Both the position numbers and the translations under genes were made by a program. DNA of 15,924 bases. Source: Syntrophaceae bacterium. Its GTDB lineage: Bacteria > Desulfobacterota > Syntrophia > Syntrophales > UBA2185. The number at the start of each line of letters is the position of its first letter. Position 1 is the stretch's first letter. Location: the NCBI GenBank assembly GCA_003508565.1, contig DNUI01000297.1:1-15924 (forward strand), written 5' to 3'. The notes beneath the pieces were generated by a model. That model was not told where the DNA came from. It searched no databases and was given only the letters and a program-made list of their open reading frames with translations. Shown in pieces: positions 7,833-14,095 of the stretch.

Positions 7833-8474
7833 ATGAATCATAACACCATAATAGTACGTGAAGGCCTTCCATTCATCATTCCGCTATGTATTCTCACCGT
7901 CATTTTTTTCTTTCTCGGTTTAAAGGGAGTTGCATTCATATTTTTTATTGCTTCGGTTTTTGTAACCTGGTTTTTCAGAAACCCGGAGCGGAAGGCACCT
8001 GATGATGCAAAATCTGTAGTGTCCCCTGCAGACGGAGAAGTCATCAAGATTGAAGATATCCTAGAAAATGATTTTCTCAAATCTCCCGCAAAAAAAATCA
8101 GTATATTTATGAATGTGTTTAACGTACATGTCAACCGGATACCGCATACCGGAAAAATAGAGCGCATACACTATAAAAAGGGGAGTTTTTTTTCCGCAAA
8201 CCTCGACAAGGCATCGATCCTTAATGAAAGAAATTCTATACTTATTCGCACCGACGACGGGAAGGAAATTCTCACGGTACAGATTGCAGGATTAATAGCA
8301 AGAAGGATTGAATGCTGGGTAAAAGAGGGGATGCATATAATGAAAGGCGAGCGAGTTGGTATTATCAGATTCGGTTCACGATTAGAAGTCTATCTTCCTT
8401 CGGATTCGGCAATATCAGTAAAGATTGGTGATAAGGTAAGAGCGGGAGAGACACAAATAGGGTGGCTAAAATGA
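7833..8474 (+). CDS. psd: Phosphatidylserine decarboxylase proenzyme (small type)
   Basis: Decarboxylates phosphatidylserine to phosphatidylethanolamine at the inner membrane with a pyruvoyl cofactor made by self-cleavage. From the ATG at 7833 the product has 213 residues: a hydrophobic N-terminus (about 13-48), VVSPADGEV (62-70), FMNVFNVHVNR (92-102), and the cleavage site FGSR with Gly181-Ser182, where Ser182 would become the pyruvoyl group of the alpha chain. The frame is open further upstream, with a TTG at 7776 and ATGs at 7791 and 7803 that overlap the DUF465 gene. I prefer 7833 because REGLPFI then lies near the N-terminus, as in the family, though AAGG at 7827-7830 is very close to it. 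Its stop overlaps pssA as ATGA. Confidence 0.93.
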   Translation: MNHNTIIVREGLPFIIPLCILTVIFFFLGLKGVAFIFFIASVFVTWFFRNPERKAPDDAKSVVSPADGEVIKIEDILENDFLKSPAKKISIFMNVFNVHVNRIPHTGKIERIHYKKGSFFSANLDKASILNERNSILIRTDDGKEILTVQIAGLIARRIECWVKEGMHIMKGERVGIIRFGSRLEVYLPSDSAISVKIGDKVRAGETQIGWLK

Positions 8475-9262
8475 AAAAGCATGCAACATCTAAAAGAGAA
8501 CGTATGAAAAAAGGAATTTATTTGTTACCCAATCTCTTTACAACGGGAAGCCTTTTTTGCGGTTTTTATTCTATAATCGCCTCCATGAAAGGAGAGTATT
8601 GGTATGCCGCTGTGCCTATTTTGATTGCTTTTGTTCTGGATGGCTTGGATGGCAGGATAGCGAGGATGACGAATACGACGAGCAAATTCGGATCAGAGTA
8701 CGATTCCCTGTCTGACCTTGTGGCGTTCGGCGTTGCACCAGCAATCCTCACCTATACCTGGGCGCTGTCAACATTCGGCAAATGGGGCTGGCTTGCAGCA
8801 TTTCTTTTCGTGTTTTGTGGAGCCTTACGGCTGGCGAGATTCAATGTTCAGATAGGCTTAATTGACAGCAAGGTTTTTAATGGACTTCCAATACCGGGTG
8901 CAGCCGCTGTAGTTGCCACCGGGGTATTGCTTTTCTACTATCTTGGGGGAAAAGGTACATTTAACAACCTGTCCATATTGATCATCGTTGTCGCTCTCTC
9001 ATTGCTGATGATTAGCAGTATCAAATATTACAGCTTTAAAGACCTCAACTTTTTTTCCCGAAAACCTTTCATGTCTTTTGTACTTATTGTATTCATCATG
9101 ATTATAGTTATTGCAGAGCCACAGATCATGATGTTTACTTTTGCGTTTGGTTATAGTCTATCCGGGCCGACATGGATGATCATGAAAGTCGGGAAACGGT
9201 TATATACAGAGTTGAAATCTAAGGGTATTCGGTTTCAGATGGATCGGTTGCTGAAAAAATAA
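8471..9262 (+). CDS. pssA: CDP-diacylglycerol-serine O-phosphatidyltransferase
   Basis: Membrane enzyme that joins CDP-diacylglycerol and L-serine to phosphatidylserine, which the upstream-encoded Psd decarboxylates. The full CDP-alcohol phosphatidyltransferase signature is present at residues 57-82: D57-x2-D60-G61-x2-A64-R65-x8-G74-x3-D78-x3-D82, the residues that bind metal and CDP. A basic N-terminus leads into LLPNLFTTGSLFCGFYS, typical of the type II enzyme, and several hydrophobic segments follow. Its length is 263 residues. The ATG at 8471 gives the ATGA overlap with psd and sits after GGGTGG (8460-8465); an in-frame GTG at 8462 would add three residues. An 87-base gap follows with no convincing terminator. 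Confidence 0.96.
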   Translation: MKKHATSKRERMKKGIYLLPNLFTTGSLFCGFYSIIASMKGEYWYAAVPILIAFVLDGLDGRIARMTNTTSKFGSEYDSLSDLVAFGVAPAILTYTWALSTFGKWGWLAAFLFVFCGALRLARFNVQIGLIDSKVFNGLPIPGAAAVVATGVLLFYYLGGKGTFNNLSILIIVVALSLLMISSIKYYSFKDLNFFSRKPFMSFVLIVFIMIIVIAEPQIMMFTFAFGYSLSGPTWMIMKVGKRLYTELKSKGIRFQMDRLLKK

Positions 9263-9349
9263 CAACAGTGACCTTTGCTTTTGTAAAATTTCCACTGAGA
9301 GTGTTTCAAAAGTTTCTTGATATTAAAATAAGCAGAGAAGGATAATTTC

Positions 9350-10366
9350 ATGGATGCTTATCATGTCGCAGTAGTGGGTGCTACAGGTGCCGTTGGAAAT
9401 GAAATAGTGAAGATTCTGGAAGAGAGAAATTTTCCATTGAACCGTTTAACACTTCTTGCTTCGGAGCGATCCATCGGAAAAGATCTGGAATTTAATGGTG
9501 AGTTTCTCCCCGTACAGGTGCTAAACGAGAGATCTTTTTCCGGGATACATATAGGGCTTTTTTCGGCGGGTGGTAATATCAGTAAGAAATTTGCACCCCT
9601 TGCTGCAGAGGCTGGATGCGTAGTAATTGATAACACAAGTGCATTCAGAATGGATCCTGATATCCCGTTGGTAGTGCCGGAGGTTAACCCCGAAACAATC
9701 GGCATGTACAAGAATAGAGGGATAATCGCAAATCCGAACTGTTCAACAATTCAGATGGTTGTAGCTCTTAAGCCTCTACATGACGCAGTGAAGATTAAAC
9801 GCATTGTGGTATCAACGTATCAGGCAGTATCGGGGACGGGCAAAAAAGCCATTGAGGAGTTGATTGAGCAGACGAAGGCGCTTTTAAGTAACCGTCAACC
9901 GGAGGTAAAGGTATATCCACACAGAATCGCATTCAACTGCCTGCCACACATAGATGTCTTTATGGGCAACGGTTACACGAGAGAAGAAATGAAGATGGTG
10001 AATGAAACCAAAAAAATTCTTAATGATCCATCCATTGCCGTGACAGCGACCACCGTGAGAGTTCCAGTTTTATACGGGCATTCTGAATCCGTAAACATAG
10101 AAACGGAAAAAAAGATTACCGCAGACCAGGTGAGGAACATACTTTCGAAGGCACCTGGAATAACAGTTGTGGATGATGTACATATAAATAAATATCCTCT
10201 TGCTATTGATGCGGCTGGGAAAGATGAGACATTTGTAGGAAGGATCAGAGAAGATGAATCGATAAAAAACGGCATCAACATGTGGATCGTCTCAGACAAT
10301 GTGAGGAAAGGCGCCGCACTGAATGCCGTACAGATAGCCGAAATTCTCATAAGAGAATATTTATGA
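9350..10366 (+). CDS. asd: Aspartate-semialdehyde dehydrogenase
   Basis: NADPH-dependent reduction of aspartyl phosphate to aspartate semialdehyde, shared by the lysine/diaminopimelate, threonine and methionine pathways. The N-terminal Rossmann motif is VVGATGAVG (residues 8-16). The catalytic cysteine is Cys131 in NPNCST (128-133), the substrate-binding glutamine lies in YQAVSGTG (157-164), and the acid/base histidine is His244 in RVPVLYGHSESV. Its length of 338 residues fits. The ATG at 9350 follows AAGGA (9338-9342) at good spacing. It starts a four-gene run in which each stop overlaps the next start as ATGA; its own stop overlaps rsmD. Diaminopimelate supply links it to cell-wall synthesis. 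Confidence 0.97.
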   Translation: MDAYHVAVVGATGAVGNEIVKILEERNFPLNRLTLLASERSIGKDLEFNGEFLPVQVLNERSFSGIHIGLFSAGGNISKKFAPLAAEAGCVVIDNTSAFRMDPDIPLVVPEVNPETIGMYKNRGIIANPNCSTIQMVVALKPLHDAVKIKRIVVSTYQAVSGTGKKAIEELIEQTKALLSNRQPEVKVYPHRIAFNCLPHIDVFMGNGYTREEMKMVNETKKILNDPSIAVTATTVRVPVLYGHSESVNIETEKKITADQVRNILSKAPGITVVDDVHINKYPLAIDAAGKDETFVGRIREDESIKNGINMWIVSDNVRKGAALNAVQIAEILIREYL

Positions 10367-10938
10367 GAATTATTGGAGGTGATGCGAAGGGGAGACGAAT
10401 CCATTCACCCAAAAGAAGCAAAATCAGACCTACCTCTGACGGGATCAAGGAATCGCTTTTCAATATACTTCCGGAAGTTTCTGAAAAGTCATTCCTTGAT
10501 CTTTTTGCAGGTACTGGGAATGTAGGAATAGAAGCACTCAGTCGGGGAGCTTCAAAGGTTGTTTTTATTGAAAAAAATGCTGTTATGGCAAATTCAATAA
10601 AGAGGAACCTTGAGGAATTCGGTCTCAGCGGCAAATATGAAATTCTGACAACAGAGGCATCAAAAGGTATTCGACAACTCCAAAAAAGAAGAGAAAGATT
10701 TGATTACCTGTTTGCCGATCCACCATACGAAAAAGGATTCATCAGAGAAATATTCCAATGCATACGTGAAGGAGAAATGATTTCTTCAGATGGCTTTGTT
10801 GTTATCCAACATTCAATAAGGGAAAATATAGAGGGAACACAAACAGGTACTTTTGTGTTAACAGATCAGAGAAAATATGGTGATACGCTCCTCTCTTTTT
10901 TTAATAATACTGTAAAGGAAAAAGGAACACATATATGA
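10363..10938 (+). CDS. rsmD: 16S rRNA (guanine(966)-N2)-methyltransferase RsmD
   Basis: SAM-dependent methyltransferase that makes m2G966 in 16S rRNA. The 191-residue product starts MRIIGGDAKGRR and contains RPTSDGIKESLFNIL (residues 22-36), the SAM-binding motif DLFAGTGNVGIEALSRGAS (46-64), the acidic end of the second strand FIEKNA (68-73), and the catalytic DPPY (119-122), typical of N2-guanine methyltransferases. The frame is open from 10282 within asd, but the ATG at 10363 gives the canonical N-terminus and the ATGA overlap. No separate ribosome-binding site is visible, so translation is probably coupled to asd. The rsmD-coaD pair is common across bacteria. Confidence 0.96.
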   Translation: MRIIGGDAKGRRIHSPKRSKIRPTSDGIKESLFNILPEVSEKSFLDLFAGTGNVGIEALSRGASKVVFIEKNAVMANSIKRNLEEFGLSGKYEILTTEASKGIRQLQKRRERFDYLFADPPYEKGFIREIFQCIREGEMISSDGFVVIQHSIRENIEGTQTGTFVLTDQRKYGDTLLSFFNNTVKEKGTHI

Positions 10939-11435
10939 AAAAAAAAGCCGTATATCCTGGTTCATTTGATCCTATTACCAACGGCCATATTGACCTTATC
11001 AAAAGAGGATCTAGGATGTTTGATGAGATCATCGTTCTAATTGCATATAATCCAAATAAACCAGCTCACCTCTTTTCTGTGGAAGAGAGAATGGAAATGA
11101 TATCAGAAGTTATTAAAGATTATGAGACGGTGAGAGTTGATAGCTATGCGGGGCTTCTTGTTGATTATGTTAAGAAATCAGATTCGAACATTATATTGAG
11201 AGGTTTGAGAGCGCTTTCTGACTTTGAATATGAATTTCAGCTTGCACTCATAAATAGGAGGCTGAACAGAGATGTTGAAACTGTATTCCTTATGACCAGT
11301 TACGAATGGTTTTTTACAAGTTCTCAGATAATTAAGGAAGCAGCAAGTCTGGGAGGCTCTGTGCAGGGATTGGTCCCGGATATAGTCTGCCGGAAGTTAA
11401 AGGATAAATATAAACTGAGAGATACAAAATTATGA
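10935..11435 (+). CDS. coaD: Pantetheine-phosphate adenylyltransferase
   Basis: Transfers AMP from ATP to 4'-phosphopantetheine to make dephospho-CoA, the penultimate step of coenzyme A synthesis. Nucleotidyltransferase motifs are clear: YPGSFDPITNGHIDLI (residues 7-22) with the T/HxGH-type TNGH at 15-18, LRGLRALSDFEYE (88-100), and SSQIIKE (129-135), the C-terminal ATP-phosphate loop. Its length of 166 residues compares with 159 in E. coli. The ATG at 10935 overlaps the rsmD stop as ATGA and has AAAGGA at 10921-10926 just upstream. Its stop in turn overlaps the aminotransferase start at 11432. Confidence 0.97.
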   Translation: MKKKAVYPGSFDPITNGHIDLIKRGSRMFDEIIVLIAYNPNKPAHLFSVEERMEMISEVIKDYETVRVDSYAGLLVDYVKKSDSNIILRGLRALSDFEYEFQLALINRRLNRDVETVFLMTSYEWFFTSSQIIKEAASLGGSVQGLVPDIVCRKLKDKYKLRDTKL

Positions 11436-12625
11436 AATTGTCATCAAGAATATCGTTAATAAAGCCATCACCGACACTGGCCATTACTAGTAAGGCCAAT
11501 GCTTTAAAGGAGCAGGGCAGGAACATAATCGGTTTTGGCGCTGGAGAGCCTGATTTTGACACCCCTTTACACATCAAAATGGCAGCCATAAAGGCGATTG
11601 AAGAAGGATTTACAAAATATACGCCTGTTGATGGGATTGCCGAATTGAAAGACGCGATCATTCTTAAGCTGTCCAGGGACAATCAATTGACCTACAACAG
11701 GTCACAAATTGTTGTATCGTGCGGGGCGAAACATACTCTCTACAATATTATACAGGTGCTTTGTGAGGAAGGCGACGAGGTTATAATACCCTCTCCCTAC
11801 TGGGTATCTTATCTCGATATGGTCATTCTCTCAGGCGCGAAGCCGGTGATTGTCAAGACCAGTGAATCGCAGGGATTTAAAATGCTGCCGAAGCAGTTGG
11901 AATCCGCAATAACCGGGAGGACAAAAGCAATTATCATAAACAGCCCGTCGAACCCGGCGGGCGTTGTATATTCCTCTTCCGAACTGAAAGCTCTGGCCGA
12001 AGTCGTCATCGAAAAAGGCGTGCTAATAATATCGGATGACATCTATGAGAAAATCATTTACGACGAAGCGATATTTCAAAACATGGCATCCCTAAGTCAG
12101 GAGTTGAAAAATATGACTGTGGTAGTCAACGGGGTATCCAAAACATATTCAATGACCGGATGGAGAATCGGATATGCAGCCGGTCCGGAAGAGATTATGG
12201 ATGCGATCGCAAAACTCCAGAGCCAGAATACCTCAAATCCCACATCAATCGCGCAAAAAGCTGCGGTGGAAGCGTTAAATGGACCACAGGAGAGCGTGGG
12301 AGAAATGGTTGAGGAATTCAGAAAAAGAAGAGGAGCAATCGTAAAAATGCTAAATGACATCCCGGGTATCACCTGCATGCTACCGCAAGGAGCTTTTTAC
12401 GTTTTTCCTGATGTTTCTGCAATATTTGGAAAGAAATACAAGGGGACTGTTGTATCCAATTCATCTGATTTTTCGGCATACCTGCTGGATGTAGCCAACG
12501 TCGCCGTCATACCAGGGATTGACTTTGGTTATGACAATCATATACGTCTTTCTTATGCCACGTCGATGAGTCAAATTGAAGAGGGTATGGAACGGATAAG
12601 AAATGCCATTATAAAATTATTGTAA
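11432..12625 (+). CDS. Class I PLP-dependent aminotransferase, probable aspartate aminotransferase
   Basis: Cytoplasmic fold-type I aminotransferase of the bacterial subgroup Ib (aspC/aspB-like), likely interconverting aspartate and oxaloacetate with 2-oxoglutarate. The 397-residue protein starts SSRISLIKPSPTLAIT and shows GAGEPDFDTP (residues 36-45), YTPVDGIAELKDAI (63-76), SPSNPAG (171-177) with PLP-contacting Asn174, SDDIYE (201-206) with Asp202 and Tyr205, and the PLP lysine Lys237 in GVSKTYSMTGWRIGY (234-248). A late HIRLSYA holds the arginine expected to bind the substrate carboxylate. Specificity cannot be proved from sequence: related enzymes also use prephenate or other amino acids. 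It ends the ATGA-linked asd-rsmD-coaD run, and sharing an operon with asd fits an aspartate role. Confidence 0.9.
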   Translation: MKLSSRISLIKPSPTLAITSKANALKEQGRNIIGFGAGEPDFDTPLHIKMAAIKAIEEGFTKYTPVDGIAELKDAIILKLSRDNQLTYNRSQIVVSCGAKHTLYNIIQVLCEEGDEVIIPSPYWVSYLDMVILSGAKPVIVKTSESQGFKMLPKQLESAITGRTKAIIINSPSNPAGVVYSSSELKALAEVVIEKGVLIISDDIYEKIIYDEAIFQNMASLSQELKNMTVVVNGVSKTYSMTGWRIGYAAGPEEIMDAIAKLQSQNTSNPTSIAQKAAVEALNGPQESVGEMVEEFRKRRGAIVKMLNDIPGITCMLPQGAFYVFPDVSAIFGKKYKGTVVSNSSDFSAYLLDVANVAVIPGIDFGYDNHIRLSYATSMSQIEEGMERIRNAIIKLL

Positions 12626-13015
12626 AAGGAGCATAACTCATTTATTTCCAGTTGTCACCCCGCGCGCTTCCCTCGCTAAAATGCAAGGCCTGCAGGAAGC
12701 ACTTCTTATGCGGCATATAGTGTATATTCTTCACATCGATCACAATAGCCTCGTTAATCCTGTTAGGTTCCAAGGTATCACTAAAGAGTGAAAAACCTGA
12801 GGTATTACTCATTGATTACGATCATTGCTCCATGTTATATATAAACAACATTTCCGAGAATGTTGCATTTTTGGAATTCAAGATGCTCGGCGCAACAAAG
12901 ATCCCGTTGAATGGTTCTTACGCTTGCGCCTTCCAGTTTTTGATTCCTTGATTCCTTTTTTTAATAAATGGAAAAAGAGATACGAAATTATAAACTATAT
13001 CGGTGATGCGTTTCA
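12626..13015 (+). other. 390-base stretch without a recognisable gene
   Basis: Between the aminotransferase and ispG I see no gene I can name. The first part contains a locally GC-rich patch (12656-12675) unlike its AT-rich surroundings. Short reading frames exist: 56 codons on the minus strand (12812 down to 12642, ATG start, no ribosome-binding site), an overlapping plus-strand frame without stop through the same DNA to about 12790, and 64 codons from a TTG at 12825 whose TGA overlaps the ispG ATG as ATGA. None matches a family I know. There is a 7-bp hairpin at 12846-12865, a tandem GATTCCTT repeat (12942-12957) and T-runs near 12936-12962. I found no convincing promoter or terminator. It could be a leader for ispG, a decayed gene or a small inserted element. 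Confidence 0.6.
12846..12865. repeat. Short inverted repeat (7-bp stem) upstream of ispG
   Basis: CAACATT (12846-12852) and AATGTTG (12859-12865) are perfect reverse complements around TCCGAG. CATTTTTGG follows, which is a poor T-tract, so it is at best a weak terminator. A dyad binding site or part of an ispG leader is equally possible. The pairing is certain; any function is a guess. Confidence 0.45.
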
Positions 13016-14095
13016 ATGAAAACTTGTATACATAGAAAAAAAACAAGATCTGTTTTTATCGACAACGTTCAAATTGGTGGAAATGCGCCTGTTGTCATTC
13101 AATCAATGACATGCACGGACACCCGGGATGTTAAAGCTACCACTTTGCAAATAAAACAACTTGAAAATGAAGGTTGTGAGGTCGTAAGGGTTGCTGTTCC
13201 CGATGAGGAGGCAGCTGCTTCACTCTTACATATCAAGCATAAAATAAAGATTCCTCTTATTGCTGATATTCATTTCCATTATCGTCTTGCACTCAGTGCG
13301 ATAAAAAATGGTGCGGATGGAATCAGAATAAATCCAGGAAACATCGGAAGATCAGGGCTGTTAAAGATTATTGAATACGCGAAAGAACGTCAGACAGTAA
13401 TACGCATAGGCATAAATTCTGGCTCTCTTGAGAAGAATTTATTGAAAAAATATGGAGGACCCACTGCTTCTGCGTTAGTGGAAAGTGCATTGAATAATCT
13501 CGCCTTTTTTCAGGAAGCGGGATATGATGCGATAAAGTTATCTGTTAAATCATCTGATGTTATAACAATGATAGAAGCGTACCGTGAATTATCAAAAAAA
13601 ACCGATTTCCCGCTGCATCTTGGTGTTACAGAGGCGGGAAGTCTGATGAACGCAGCGATAAAATCATCTGTTGCAATGGGAATTCTTTTACATGAGGGAA
13701 TAGGCGACACGATCAGAGTTTCAGTAACGGGAAATCCGGTTTCTGAAATAGGTGTGGCCTATGGAATTCTCAGAGCAATGGGTATCAGAAAAATTGGCCC
13801 GGATATAATTTCCTGTCCCACCTGCGGCCGATGCGAAATAGATCTGTGTAAATTGACACAGGAGGTTGAGAATAAGGTAGCGGGCATGAAGGAATATTTA
13901 AAAATAGCGTTAATGGGTTGTGTCGTGAACGGCCCAGGGGAGGCCGCTGAGGCAGATATAGGGATTGCCGGAGGACGAGGGTATGGTCTCTTATTTAAGA
14001 AGGGTCAGGTGATCAAAAAAGTAAAAGAAAAAGAATTTGCTGAAACGCTGTTAAATGAAATTCATTCAATGGTTGCGGAAAGGAAGGAGACCTAA
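13016..14095 (+). CDS. ispG: 4-hydroxy-3-methylbut-2-enyl diphosphate synthase (IspG/GcpE)
   Basis: Penultimate MEP-pathway step: reductive ring opening of MEcPP to HMBPP by a [4Fe-4S] enzyme. The N-terminal TIM-barrel part shows GGNAPVVIQSMT (residues 21-32), RINPGNIG (104-111) and HLGVTEAG (201-208). The cluster ligands match E. coli IspG: Cys267 and Cys270 in CPTCGRC, Cys302 and Glu309 in GCVVNGPGEA (301-310). The 359-residue length is the two-domain bacterial type, without the middle insertion of plant and some other enzymes. The ATG at 13016 gives the usual start; the ribosome-binding site is weak (GGTGA at 13002-13006). Its stop shares one base with the proS start (TAATG). Enzyme activity requires flavodoxin or ferredoxin, not encoded here. 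Confidence 0.98.
   Translation: MKTCIHRKKTRSVFIDNVQIGGNAPVVIQSMTCTDTRDVKATTLQIKQLENEGCEVVRVAVPDEEAAASLLHIKHKIKIPLIADIHFHYRLALSAIKNGADGIRINPGNIGRSGLLKIIEYAKERQTVIRIGINSGSLEKNLLKKYGGPTASALVESALNNLAFFQEAGYDAIKLSVKSSDVITMIEAYRELSKKTDFPLHLGVTEAGSLMNAAIKSSVAMGILLHEGIGDTIRVSVTGNPVSEIGVAYGILRAMGIRKIGPDIISCPTCGRCEIDLCKLTQEVENKVAGMKEYLKIALMGCVVNGPGEAAEADIGIAGGRGYGLLFKKGQVIKKVKEKEFAETLLNEIHSMVAERKET

Noticed and set aside
9263..9349. Possible terminator or promoter between pssA and asd
   Set aside because: The only local stems are short (CACT/AGTG, and CTTTTG/CAAAAG with a long loop) with no proper T-run, and no hexamer pair with good spacing is present.
9973..10404. 143-codon minus-strand frame over the asd end
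   Set aside because: Antisense to the conserved asd C-terminus and rsmD start; no independent coding evidence.
11941..11964. GC-rich hairpin (GCCCG...CGGGC) resembling a terminator stem
   Set aside because: It encodes the conserved SPSNPAG motif of the aminotransferase and has no T-tract, so the pairing is explained by codons.
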